A stretch of 54,304 nucleotides of DNA from JBGPJM01 sp041485385. GTDB lineage: Bacteria; Planctomycetota; Phycisphaerae; Phycisphaerales; UBA1924. The position numbers were made by a program, and so were the translations under genes. Position 1 is the stretch's first letter, and each line of letters starts with the position of its first letter. The DNA lies in NCBI GenBank assembly GCA_041485385.1, contig JBGPJM010000006.1, positions 1 through 54,304 of the forward strand, given 5' to 3'. Positions 1-8,515 of the stretch are shown here, piece after piece. Below the pieces are notes generated by a model. The model made no database searches, was not told the DNA's origin, and saw only the letters and a list, made by a program, of their open reading frames with translations.

Positions 1-2
1 GC

Positions 3-803
3 TATCAGTGCGCCAGCGGCATGATCGGCGGGAGCGACTTCGGCCTCTATGACCCGCTGGTGAACCTCCGCTTCCAGCACGACATCCCCTCCGACACGAC
101 GACCGTGACCTTTGTCGGCGCGCTGGACATGCAGGGGGCGGCCATGCTCAACGGCGGGCCCGTGCAGCCGATCGATCAGGTGATCGACATCGGGGGCAAT
201 CACTGGAGCGTCGTCGAGGCGATCAGCGACGTGATCCTCGGCGCCGAGGGCCTCAACGGCGGGCCGCTCAACGGTCCCTGCGCGACCTTGGCGCAGCGCT
301 GGGCGCAGCAGGACCCGTTCGACTACCTCGAGCCGCAGGAGTGGCGGCTCACCGCGCTGGTCGGCACCGCGTACCTGACCGACGATGAGTCCGTCTACGC
401 CTGGACCGACGCCGGATTCGCGAACACGTTCGCGGATCTCAACACCGACGGACAGGTCGACCAGGCCGACCGCGCCCTGTTCATGTCGGCGCTGGCGGCG
501 ATGGACGGCGGCCCATTCGACGCCGACGGGGTCGTCGACGGCAGCGTCCACATCGCCGGCTTCGCCGCGAACTTCAGCCTCTATGACGTCAACTACGACG
601 GTGTGATCGACGAGGCCGACCTGGACCTGATCGTCCCCCCCTGCCGCGCCGACTGGAACGGCGACGGCATCCTCAACAGCCAGGACTTCTTCGACTTCCT
701 GGCCAGCTTGTTCTCCGGCGCGGCGGACTTCAACAACGATTCCGTCACCAACTCCCAGGATTTCTTCGACTTCCTCACGGCGTTCTTCGCCGGTTGCCCC
801 TAG
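3..803 (+). CDS. Secreted GC-type dockerin protein, 5' end cut off by window
   Basis: The reading frame is open to the left edge, so the N-terminus and any signal peptide are missing. The C-terminal third carries calcium-loop-like repeats: 'DLNTDGQVDQAD', 'DVNYDGVIDEAD', then 'DWNGDGILNSQDFFDFL' and 'DFNNDSVTNSQDFFDFL', ending in 'TAFFAGCP' just before the stop. This paired dockerin-like tail with a terminal Gly-Cys-Pro is the hallmark of the GC-type dockerin family of Phycisphaerae and recurs four more times in this window. The visible N-terminal part is not recognised. A role in cell-surface attachment or sorting is an inference from the family. The next gene starts 13 bases downstream, so it probably heads or continues an operon. 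Confidence 0.8.
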   Translation, partial: YQCASGMIGGSDFGLYDPLVNLRFQHDIPSDTTTVTFVGALDMQGAAMLNGGPVQPIDQVIDIGGNHWSVVEAISDVILGAEGLNGGPLNGPCATLAQRWAQQDPFDYLEPQEWRLTALVGTAYLTDDESVYAWTDAGFANTFADLNTDGQVDQADRALFMSALAAMDGGPFDADGVVDGSVHIAGFAANFSLYDVNYDGVIDEADLDLIVPPCRADWNGDGILNSQDFFDFLASLFSGAADFNNDSVTNSQDFFDFLTAFFAGCP

Positions 804-816
804 TGGAGCGATAACC

Positions 817-1755
817 ATGCCCGACAGAAGCGACGCGGCGGCCGGACGCAGGGGAACGGGGGCGGCTTTCACGCTTATCGAGCTCCTCGTGGTGATCTCC
901 GTGATCGCGCTGCTGGTCGGCATCCTGCTGCCGGCGCTCTCGCGGGCGAAGCTGGCCGCCGCCGAAACGCGCGAGACCTCGGCCATCCGGCAGCTCGTTA
1001 CCGCCTACCTGCAGTACTCCACCGACAACAAGAGCAAGGTCATGCCGGGGTATCTCAAGAAGAGCTGGTCGGATCCCCTCCTGGATCCCCTGCACCAGAT
1101 CTGGGCCTGGGACAGCCCGCACGAGAGCGCGGACTCTGCACGGCTGTCCGGCACCATGATCCGCAAGTACTCCTGGCGGCTGGCGCCTTACCTTGAGTAT
1201 TCTCTCGAGTCGCTGATCCTCGACCGGCAGCTCTACTCCGACTACCGTGCGCTCCCCGACAGCCGCACCATGCAGAACGGCTGGCAGGCCGCCTTCGCAC
1301 AGAGCCCCAGCTTCGGCCTCAACACGACGTACGTCGGAGGCGACGCCCGGCGCGGCGCGTTCTTCCAGCCGTCGATCTGGCGTTGGGGCTCGTACTACGT
1401 CACCAGGGTTGATGAGCCGACCTTCCCCGATCGGCTGACGATCTTCGCCACGGCCCGCGGCGACAGCGCCGCAACGCCCGGCGTGGTCGTGCCCGGCAAT
1501 CACCGCATCGAGGGCCCGTGGAACGCCCTGCGGGCCGTGGACCAGGTCCCCGTCTTCTCGCGCTGGGGCGCGCCCCGCGGGCGCTTCGATCCGAGCCGCT
1601 CGCCCGGCACCTACGGCCATCTCGACTTCCGCTACTTCGGGCGCGTGATCACCGCGACGTTTGACGGGCACGCGCAGAGCCATTCGCTCGAAGAGATGAA
1701 CGACATGCGCCGATGGTCCAACCAGGCGACGGCGCCCGATTGGCACCCCCATTAA
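817..1755 (+). CDS. Prepilin-type N-terminal cleavage/methylation domain protein
   Basis: The 312-residue product has a textbook type IV prepilin/pseudopilin N-terminus: a short basic leader, then 'AFTLIELLVVISVIALL' with the Glu at +5 of the mature protein, continuing into a hydrophobic helix. Cleavage by prepilin peptidase after the Ala before Phe would be expected for the family. The C-terminal 'FDGHAQSHSLEEM' resembles the DG-containing end of planctomycete pseudopilin-like proteins. A GGAG ribosome site lies about nine bases before the ATG. Planctomycetes encode many such proteins beside secreted proteins; whether they form filaments or serve secretion is unknown. It lies between a dockerin protein and an anchored hypothetical protein. 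Confidence 0.85.
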   Translation: MPDRSDAAAGRRGTGAAFTLIELLVVISVIALLVGILLPALSRAKLAAAETRETSAIRQLVTAYLQYSTDNKSKVMPGYLKKSWSDPLLDPLHQIWAWDSPHESADSARLSGTMIRKYSWRLAPYLEYSLESLILDRQLYSDYRALPDSRTMQNGWQAAFAQSPSFGLNTTYVGGDARRGAFFQPSIWRWGSYYVTRVDEPTFPDRLTIFATARGDSAATPGVVVPGNHRIEGPWNALRAVDQVPVFSRWGAPRGRFDPSRSPGTYGHLDFRYFGRVITATFDGHAQSHSLEEMNDMRRWSNQATAPDWHPH

Positions 1756-1764
1756 AAGGCACCC

Positions 1765-2496
1765 ATGATGGGCAAGAACAGCAAGCTTGTGCCGGCGCTC
1801 GTGGCGGCGGTCCTGGTCGTCGCCTCGACCGGCGCCTACTTCGCCTTCTCGGGCCTCCCCGGGCGAGCGAAGCACAAGTCGCACCACGGCGTCGACGCGG
1901 CGTCGGGCTCCGGCGGAAAGAAGGGCCCGACCGCCAAGCAGGTCGAGTACGCTTCGCTGAACTACCCGTCCTCCAGCGGCCGCCTGCCGGAGTCGATCAA
2001 GTCCAGCTACGACCCGGTGAAGAACCGCACACAGATGACCCTCAGCCTCAGGAACCTCTCTGTCGCCTCGTCGGGGAACTTCAAGGCCCAGGGAGTCGAG
2101 ATCCGCCTCGCTTCGGAGTTCAAGGGCCAGACCCGGCCGGCGGAGAAGGCCGAATCCTCCATCGACGGGGTCATCACCACCCGGTCGAACATCGCCGGGT
2201 TGCTCGCCACGTCGTCGCCGCCGGGTATCGTCACCGCCGACGGACAGGCGCTGTCAACCCGGGAGGCCTCGAAGAAACACTCCGGCTACACGAGCACGAA
2301 GGCCGGCGACGGCACGACCGAATCGGTCGTGTTCAAGATCGATACGAAGGACCTGCTCACCGTCGCCGCCGCCTCCTCGGTGAGGGCCAGGTTCGGCCTG
2401 CTCGAGGTGATCCTGTCGCCGGCTCAGATCGCCGACCTGAGGGAGTTCACCGCGCGCCTCAACCCGGGCCCCGGCGCTGCTGCGTCCGGCGGATAG
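1765..2496 (+). CDS. Hypothetical protein with N-terminal membrane anchor
   Basis: This 243-residue protein is not recognised. It begins with two adjacent Met codons followed by Lys and a hydrophobic stretch (residues about 8-29, 'LVPALVAAVLVVASTGAYFAF'), which is either a signal peptide or a single anchor. The remainder is hydrophilic, Ser/Lys-rich near the N-terminus, and predicted to lie outside the inner membrane. The start is only nine bases after the prepilin-like gene, so the two are likely co-transcribed and may act together at the cell surface. No catalytic motif is visible. Confidence 0.6.
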   Translation: MMGKNSKLVPALVAAVLVVASTGAYFAFSGLPGRAKHKSHHGVDAASGSGGKKGPTAKQVEYASLNYPSSSGRLPESIKSSYDPVKNRTQMTLSLRNLSVASSGNFKAQGVEIRLASEFKGQTRPAEKAESSIDGVITTRSNIAGLLATSSPPGIVTADGQALSTREASKKHSGYTSTKAGDGTTESVVFKIDTKDLLTVAAASSVRARFGLLEVILSPAQIADLREFTARLNPGPGAAASGG

Positions 2497-2587
2497 CTCA
2501 CGAGGTACGGCCGTCGTCACGATCCGGTCACCGCCAGAGTCGGAGCCCTTCGTTCGTTTGCCGGCACGATCCGGGTAGTATGAGGAA

Positions 2588-4825
2588 GTGCCCCCGGTAA
2601 GCCTGCTGATCACCGTCCTGGCGAGCTTCGTGTCCGGCTCGAGCGAGCCGCCCGGGGGCATCAACTTCGACCTGGATATTCGCCCGATCCTTGCTGATTC
2701 GTGCTACGCCTGTCACGGGCCGAACGCGGACAAGCGCAAGGCTCGCCTGCGACTGGACTTGCGCGAGGGCCTCTTCGGACCGACGAGGGACGCCGCGGAT
2801 TCGGACCGCGACCCATCGATGCCGGCGCGGATCGTCGAGCCCGGGCGGCCGGACCTGAGCGAGATGGCCAGGCGGGTGCTCTCGCCATCGGAGGACGACC
2901 GCATGCCGCCGCGGCGCGCGGCACGCCAGCTCACCAGCGAGGAGCGTGAGCGGCTGCGCCAGTGGATCGCGGCGGGAGCATCATGGTCCGGCCACTGGGC
3001 CTTCGAACCGATCAAGAGTCCCGAGCCTCCGGCGGTCAAAGACGCGGCGTGGTGCCGCAACGAAACTGACCGTTTTGTGCTTGCACGTCTCGAAAATCAT
3101 GCGCTCCGGCCGTCGCCCGAAGCGGACCCGCGCACGCTGATCCGGCGCGTGAGTTTGGACCTGACGGGCCTGCCGCCGACGCACGAAGAGATCGCGGCCT
3201 TTCGCGCGGACAGGGCGCCGGGGGCGTACGAGCGCGTCGTGGACCGGCTGCTGGCGTCGGTGCGGTTCGGCGAGCACTTCGCGGCGGCGTGGTTGGATGT
3301 CGCCCGCTACGCCGATTCCAACGGCTTCCAGCTCGACCCGGACCGCACGGCGTGGCCATGGCGCGACTGGGTGGTGGAGGCGTTCAACAACAACATGTCC
3401 TACGACCGCTTCGCGGTCGAGCAGCTCGCCGGGGACCTGCTGCCCGGGGCGACGCAGAGCCAGGTGCTGGCGACGGCGTTCAACCGCAACCACCCGATCA
3501 ACGGCGAGGGGGGGCGCGATATCGAGGAATCGCGGATCGACTACGTGCACGACCGGGTCGACGCGACGAGCACGACGTTCCTGGGCCTGACGATGTCGTG
3601 CGCCCAGTGCCACGACCACAAGTACGACCCGATCCCGCAGCGCGACTATTACCGCATGTTCGCGTTCTTCGACAGCGTGGACGAGGATGGCGGCGGCGAC
3701 AAGGGGGACGTGCCGCCGCTGCAGGATTCCAAGGACGCGGCGGGGCGGGATCTGCACGTGATGGTGATGCGGGACCGGCCGCGGGCGAGGGAGACGCATG
3801 TGCTGGTGCGCGGCGCGTGGGATCACCCGGGCGACGAGGTTCAGCCGGCAACGCCGTCGGCGCTGCCCAAGCTGGAGGGTGCGCCGCCGGACCGGCTGGG
3901 GCTGGCAAGGTGGGTGACGGGGCTCTCCAACCCGCTGGCGGCGCGGGTGGCCGCGAACCGGCTGTGGCAGCAGGTGTTCGGGCAGGGGCTCGTCCGCACG
4001 CCGGACAACTTCGGCTTGCAGGGGGAGCGGCCGACACACCCGGAGCTGCTGGACTGGCTCGCGAGCCGGTTCATCGAGAGCGGGTGGGACACCAAGGCGC
4101 TGCTGCGGGTGATGGTGACGAGCGCGACCTACCGGCAATCGTCGGCGTGCACGGCGGAGCTGCTGGAGATGGATCCGGAGAATCGGCTGCTGGCGCGGTC
4201 GCCGCGGTATCGGCTGGGCGCGGGGGTGATCCGCGACCAGGCGCTGCTCGTCTCGGGGTTGCTGGTGGAGAAGCTCGGGGGCCCGCCGGTGAAGCCGTAT
4301 CACCCCAGCGGCGTGTGGGAGGATGTGAGCTTCGGGCGGCTCAAGTACGTGCAGGGATCGGGGGAGGACCTGTACCGGCGGAGCCTGTACACGTTCTGGC
4401 GGCGGACGGCGCCGCCGGCGAACATGTTCGACGTTTCGCTGCGGCAGAAATGCTCGGTGCGGGTGATACGGACGAATACGCCGCTGCAGGCGATGATTCT
4501 GATGAACGACCCGACGTACGCGGAGGCCGCGGCGGCGCTGGCGGAGCGGGCGATTGAGAACGGCGGGAGCGATGATGATGCGCGGCTGGCGTGGGCGTTC
4601 GAGGCGGCGACGGCGCGGCCGCCGGATGGGGCAACGCTGGGTGCGCTGAGGCGACGGCTGGAGGCGCTGCGGGGGTATTACGCGGGGCATGCCGACGAGG
4701 CGGTGGCGGCCGCGAGCGCGGGGGATCGGCCGGACCCGCCGGCGGAGCGGGCGGTGGAGATCGCGTCGTACGCGGGGGTGATGGGGGTGATCCTGAACCT
4801 GGACGAGGTGTTGACGAGGGAATGA
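2588..4825 (+). CDS. PSCyt / DUF1549 / DUF1553 planctomycete cytochrome c-type protein
   Basis: The 745-residue product starts at GTG and opens with a short hydrophobic signal. Next comes the PSCyt1 domain with a CxxCH heme site ('CYACHG', Cys39-His43) after 'DIRPILADS'. The DUF1549 domain follows (about 150-400) and contains a second CxxCH ('SCAQCHDHKYDPI'). The DUF1553 domain is C-terminal (about 430-720; 'PLAARVAANRLWQQVFG', 'TPLQAMILMNDPTYAEAA'). These multidomain proteins are abundant in Planctomycetes and usually paired with a DUF1501 protein, as here with one base between the genes. They are thought to be secreted redox proteins acting on carbohydrates, but no reaction is proven. It is compact because the insert often found between the two DUFs is short. 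Confidence 0.9.
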   Translation: MPPVSLLITVLASFVSGSSEPPGGINFDLDIRPILADSCYACHGPNADKRKARLRLDLREGLFGPTRDAADSDRDPSMPARIVEPGRPDLSEMARRVLSPSEDDRMPPRRAARQLTSEERERLRQWIAAGASWSGHWAFEPIKSPEPPAVKDAAWCRNETDRFVLARLENHALRPSPEADPRTLIRRVSLDLTGLPPTHEEIAAFRADRAPGAYERVVDRLLASVRFGEHFAAAWLDVARYADSNGFQLDPDRTAWPWRDWVVEAFNNNMSYDRFAVEQLAGDLLPGATQSQVLATAFNRNHPINGEGGRDIEESRIDYVHDRVDATSTTFLGLTMSCAQCHDHKYDPIPQRDYYRMFAFFDSVDEDGGGDKGDVPPLQDSKDAAGRDLHVMVMRDRPRARETHVLVRGAWDHPGDEVQPATPSALPKLEGAPPDRLGLARWVTGLSNPLAARVAANRLWQQVFGQGLVRTPDNFGLQGERPTHPELLDWLASRFIESGWDTKALLRVMVTSATYRQSSACTAELLEMDPENRLLARSPRYRLGAGVIRDQALLVSGLLVEKLGGPPVKPYHPSGVWEDVSFGRLKYVQGSGEDLYRRSLYTFWRRTAPPANMFDVSLRQKCSVRVIRTNTPLQAMILMNDPTYAEAAAALAERAIENGGSDDDARLAWAFEAATARPPDGATLGALRRRLEALRGYYAGHADEAVAAASAGDRPDPPAERAVEIASYAGVMGVILNLDEVLTRE

Positions 4826-4826
4826 G

Positions 4827-6275
4827 ATGGACGCGCGGCTGAAGGCTTGCCTGGAGATGACGCGGCGGCAGTTCCTCGGGCGCACCGTGACGGGGGTGGG
4901 GTCGGCGGCGCTGGCGATGATGCTGGCGGAGGGGGCGCGGGCGCAGCCGGGGGCGGTGGCACGGCGGGCCGGGGTGGGGAGCGTGGCGCCGCGCGCCAAG
5001 CGGGTAATCATGCTGACGCAGGCGGGGGCGCCGTCGCAGATCGATCTGCTGGATTACAAGCCGGGGCTGGTGGCGCAGCGCGGGGAGCTGATCCCCGACT
5101 CGATCCGGATGGGGCAGCGGGTGACGACGATGACCTCCGGGCAGGCGCAGAAGCTGGCGCCAAGCCAGTTCGCGTTCGCGCAGTACGGCAAGAACGGGAC
5201 ATGGGTATCGGAGCTGATGCCGCATACGGCGAAGATCGTGGACGAGCTGACGATCGTGAAGTCGATGTTCACAGAGCAGATCAACCACGCGCCGGCGATG
5301 ACGTTCTTCCAGACGGGGCACCAGATCCCCGGGCGCCCCAGCATCGGGGCGTGGACGGTGTACGGGCTGGGGAGCGAGAGCCGCGATCTGCCGGGGTTTG
5401 TCGTGATGGTGTCCAAGGACGTGGAGCGGACGTGCGATCAGCCGCTGTACGAGCACCTGTGGAGCGCCGGGTTCCTTCCGGCCGAGCACCAGGGCGTGAA
5501 GCTGCGGGCCGGGCGGGACCCGGTGCTGTATCTGCCGAACCCCGACGGTGTGCCGCGGGAAGTGCGGCGCGGGCAGCTGGACGATCTGGCGGCGCTCAAC
5601 GCGGCGCACCAGCAGGAGGTGGGCGACCCGCAGATTCAAGCGCGGATCGCGCAGTACGAGCTGGCGTTCCGGATGCAGATGTCGGTGCCCAACCTGGTGG
5701 GTTTGGCCGACGAACCGGATGAGATTTTCGAGCTGTACGGGCCGGCGTCGCGGCGGCCGGGGTCGTACGCCGCGAACTGCATACTGGCGAGGCGGCTGGC
5801 GGAGCGGGGCGTGCGGTTCATCCAGCTCTACCACGTGGGCTGGGACCAGCACCGGCATCTTCCCGAGCAGCTCCGCATCCAGTGCGAGCACACCGACCAG
5901 CCCTCGGCCGCGCTGGTCGTTGACCTCAAGCGGCGCGGCCTGCTCGACGACACGCTCGTAGTCTGGGGCGGGGAGTTCGGCCGCTCGCCCGTGGGCCAAG
6001 GCGACATCGACACGCCGGAATACGGGCGCGACCACCACCCGCGCTGCTTCACGATGTGGATGGCCGGCGGGGGCGTCAAACCCGGGATCAGCTACGGCGA
6101 GACCGACGAGTACGGGTTCAACATCGTCGAGGGGGGCGTACACATTCACGACCTGCATGCGACGATGCTGCACCTCTTGGGCATCGACCACGAGCGGTTC
6201 ACGTACCTGTACCAGGGAAGACGGTTCAGATTGACGGATGTCTCGGGAACGGTCGTACAAGGGCTGCTGGCGTAG
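4827..6275 (+). CDS. DUF1501 domain protein with Tat signal
   Basis: The 482-residue protein has a twin-arginine signal ('TRRQFLGRTVTG', then a hydrophobic Ala/Met-rich stretch ending 'GARAQ'), so it is probably exported folded. The rest matches DUF1501, a sulfatase/alkaline-phosphatase-fold family: 'AKRVIMLTQAGAPSQIDLLDYKP' near the start, 'HAPAMTFFQTG', 'LVVWGGEFGRSP' and 'GRDHHPRCFTMWMAGGGVK'. It begins one base after the DUF1549/DUF1553 gene, the standard planctomycete pair. Substrate and reaction are unknown. A GC hairpin follows the stop codon. Confidence 0.9.
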   Translation: MDARLKACLEMTRRQFLGRTVTGVGSAALAMMLAEGARAQPGAVARRAGVGSVAPRAKRVIMLTQAGAPSQIDLLDYKPGLVAQRGELIPDSIRMGQRVTTMTSGQAQKLAPSQFAFAQYGKNGTWVSELMPHTAKIVDELTIVKSMFTEQINHAPAMTFFQTGHQIPGRPSIGAWTVYGLGSESRDLPGFVVMVSKDVERTCDQPLYEHLWSAGFLPAEHQGVKLRAGRDPVLYLPNPDGVPREVRRGQLDDLAALNAAHQQEVGDPQIQARIAQYELAFRMQMSVPNLVGLADEPDEIFELYGPASRRPGSYAANCILARRLAERGVRFIQLYHVGWDQHRHLPEQLRIQCEHTDQPSAALVVDLKRRGLLDDTLVVWGGEFGRSPVGQGDIDTPEYGRDHHPRCFTMWMAGGGVKPGISYGETDEYGFNIVEGGVHIHDLHATMLHLLGIDHERFTYLYQGRRFRLTDVSGTVVQGLLA

Positions 6276-6276
6276 A

Positions 6277-6291
6277 GCGCCCGACGGGCGC
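6277..6291 (+). terminator. GC hairpin after DUF1501 gene
   Basis: A perfect GCGCCC/GGGCGC stem with a three-base loop begins two bases after the DUF1501 stop. There is no T-tract, so it may be a 3' stabiliser or a Rho-dependent end rather than an intrinsic terminator. Confidence 0.3.
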
Positions 6292-6370
6292 CCCCGAGAA
6301 ACAGCCGACCCTTGTTCCGGGCCTCCCGGCGCGGTCCGGAACCTCTGGATTCAGTGGGAATTCTGGCAAC

Positions 6371-6442
6371 AGCGGGCGACCGGACTCGAACCGGCAACAT
6401 TCAGCTTGGAAGGCTGACACTCTACCATTGAGTTACGCCCGC
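6371..6442 (-). tRNA. tRNA-Gly (UCC)
   Basis: On the minus strand the acceptor stem GCGGGCG pairs with CGCCCGC, followed by discriminator T. The D arm is 'AACTCAATGGTAGAGT', the anticodon arm is TCAGC-CTTCCAA-GCTGA with anticodon TCC, and the T arm is 'GCCGGTTCGAGTCCGGT'. U73 fits bacterial tRNA-Gly. CCA is not encoded. Confidence 0.95.
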
Positions 6443-6746
6443 GTTCGGTCATCGTATCCGGTCGCAGCGGGTCGCACCATTCCGCGTTTTCCCCTTGAGA
6501 AACCGGCAATTTCCAGCCATCGTCGCCGACGCCTTCACCGCGCGATGCCGCACCCGTCCGCTGGTGGCCGCGCCCGTCGTGCCGGGGCAATCGCCGCGAG
6601 TATCGCTGACGTGATCCCGATGCACGGGATGCCGCTCTTGCCGCGGCCGAAGCGGGCGCGTGCATCGATGAGCCGTTCTTGGCGGACATCAAACGCACGC
6701 GCGGTCCCGAAGGCGCCGCCGGGTGTCGCCCCAGCGACGAGACTCC
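6443..6746. other. Intergenic region without recognised gene
   Basis: This 304-base stretch lies between tRNA-Gly and the end of the histidine kinase gene, both on the minus strand. It should contain the tRNA promoter. Open frames here are extensions of shadows and carry no recognisable motif. Confidence 0.4.
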
Positions 6747-7814
6747 TCACCGGGAGCGACAGTTCGGGCACGCTGCCGGTAGTTCGATACTGACGGTCGT
6801 GCCGGCGCCGGGGGCCGAGGAAAAGTCGAGTCGGCCTCCGGCCTGGGCGACGAGGCGCCTGACCATTGGCACGCCAAGGCCCGTGCCTCCCTGCTCGGTC
6901 TTGGTCGTGAAGTACGGCTCGCACACCCGCGCGAGAACCTCGCGACTCATTCCCGCGCCGTTGTCGGTGACCGTGAGCCTTACCGCGTGACCACCGCGGA
7001 CGCCCCGGGCCGAGATCGCCACCAGGCCTTGGACCCGCGCGCCCGAGGCATTGGCCCCGCTCGTCTCCCGGATGGCGTCGACGGCATTGCGCACGAGATT
7101 CAGGACAACCTGCGTCAGATGATGCGGCTCGATCTGCACCGGCGGCAAGCCCGCGGAGAGGTGAGATTCGAGGACGACGCCGCGCCGAACGAGGGCGCTG
7201 AGGAGCGACGACACGACCGGCCACCAGTCGGCCAAGCGTGTCTCGGGGTGCGCTGACGACCTCCCTGGGTCGTGGGTGAGCGTCCGAAGCCCGCAGGCCA
7301 GGTCCCTGATGTGCGCCGTTATGGCGCGCAGCGACTTGACGCACTCGGCCCCCTCGGGCGGGAGCGGCAGGGCGGCCAGAGTGTTGATGTCGCAATCGAG
7401 GGAGAAGAGGAGGTTGATCAGATCGTGCGCCACGCCCGCAGCCACACTCTCCACATCGCTTGCCTGCTCCACTGTCATCATCTCCGGAGTCATGGGGTCC
7501 CGGTCGGCACGGCATCGCTCATCGGCGGGCATCATCACGCTCGCTTGTCGCCCGCGCTCGCGTTCCCTGCGGACCTCGGGGGCAGTTGCTGCCGTCGCTG
7601 AACTCTCGGCAAGCGTGCACTCCTCAGTACAGGACACTCCCTCACAGATCAGCCTGTTGACCGTTTCAGGCGTGCCCGCAGGCCCGGCGCCCTCTGGATC
7701 CGCCCCCGCCTGCATGCGTTCGGGCTTGACCGCCACCGGTTCCGCGACCGCGCTCGATCCCTTCGGGTTCGCCTGTTGTGCTGACAAGCCGCTTCTCCTT
7801 GTACGCGTGCTCAT
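6747..7814 (-). CDS. Soluble sensor histidine kinase
   Basis: The C-terminal two thirds of this 355-residue protein form a histidine kinase core. The H-box is 'VAAGVAHDLINLLFSLD' with the probable phosphoacceptor His, the N-box is 'VVLNLVRNAVDAI', G1 is 'TVTDNGAGM', the F-box is 'EPYFTTK', and G2 is 'GGTGLGVPMV'. The first ~110 residues are polar and low in complexity, with no membrane segment, PAS or GAF domain visible, so the signal is unknown. The start is supported by AAGGAG seven bases before the ATG. No response regulator is adjacent, so it is an orphan kinase, divergent from the large dockerin protein downstream. Confidence 0.85.
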   Translation of the reverse strand: MSTRTRRSGLSAQQANPKGSSAVAEPVAVKPERMQAGADPEGAGPAGTPETVNRLICEGVSCTEECTLAESSATAATAPEVRRERERGRQASVMMPADERCRADRDPMTPEMMTVEQASDVESVAAGVAHDLINLLFSLDCDINTLAALPLPPEGAECVKSLRAITAHIRDLACGLRTLTHDPGRSSAHPETRLADWWPVVSSLLSALVRRGVVLESHLSAGLPPVQIEPHHLTQVVLNLVRNAVDAIRETSGANASGARVQGLVAISARGVRGGHAVRLTVTDNGAGMSREVLARVCEPYFTTKTEQGGTGLGVPMVRRLVAQAGGRLDFSSAPGAGTTVSIELPAACPNCRSR

Positions 7815-8515
7815 GATGTGCTCCTTCGATCCACAGTGCCCATGCGGCGCGGCCGCGGGATTCGTCTCTGTACTGCTCCTGCGATCTCACGCTGCAGGCC
7901 CCCGCCGGGGAGGACGGTGGTTCCCATGGCGGGCCATCGTGGTCGGCAGAATCTCCATGTCGGCAGCAGCATCGTGCCGTGCGCTGGGCATCTGCTCCAC
8001 GCGGAAACTTCCCCTATCGTGGCCGCCGCGACCGATCGTTGCGGGCGGGTGGAGTAACTACCTCGCATCTTCGCCCCGCGAGAGAGTTGGCGTGTTTACC
8101 CGCGTGGAGACGGCTCCATCGGCTCGACAACAGAGTGTGGCCGTGACGCCCCTCGCGTATGACTTCGCTCGCGCAACGGGGAGCTGGCTATTCCCGTCGG
8201 TTGAGGGAGCGACACTCCCGAGATCCCGACGTGGATTGGTGCGATTGGCGACACGCAGTTCTTCGCGCCAGGATCAAGTCCTGGCGCCGCGCCCAGATCC
8301 GAGAGCACACCCCCCGAAACCCGCGGTTATGAACCACTGGACGGGTGATTTTCGTACGGCCGCATCCGATCCGGAATAATCGGTGGTGAAAGGGGACGAT
8401 TAGGGCGAGGTTTTGCTGGACAAAGGGGGTGCAAACGGTCAAAGTACACTGCCGCTCGACGAGTGAGAGGTATCGGTGCCGCGGCATGCCGCCGTTCGGT
8501 ATGGAGAGAGATGCG
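7815..8515. other. 700-base divergent intergenic region
   Basis: This region separates the histidine kinase (minus) from the propeller/dockerin protein (plus) and must hold both promoters. I see no convincing protein, RNA gene or repeat. A long plus-strand open frame that runs from inside the kinase gene to 8379 looks like a high-GC shadow. Confidence 0.4.

Noticed and set aside
2981..6260. Long minus-strand frames (2981-5011 and 4341-6260)
   Set aside because: They oppose the DUF1549/DUF1553 and DUF1501 genes and show only Arg/Pro/His-rich composition.
7276..8379. 367-residue plus-strand frame
   Set aside because: It begins inside the well-supported histidine kinase gene on the other strand, and the part beyond has no recognisable motif or ribosome site.
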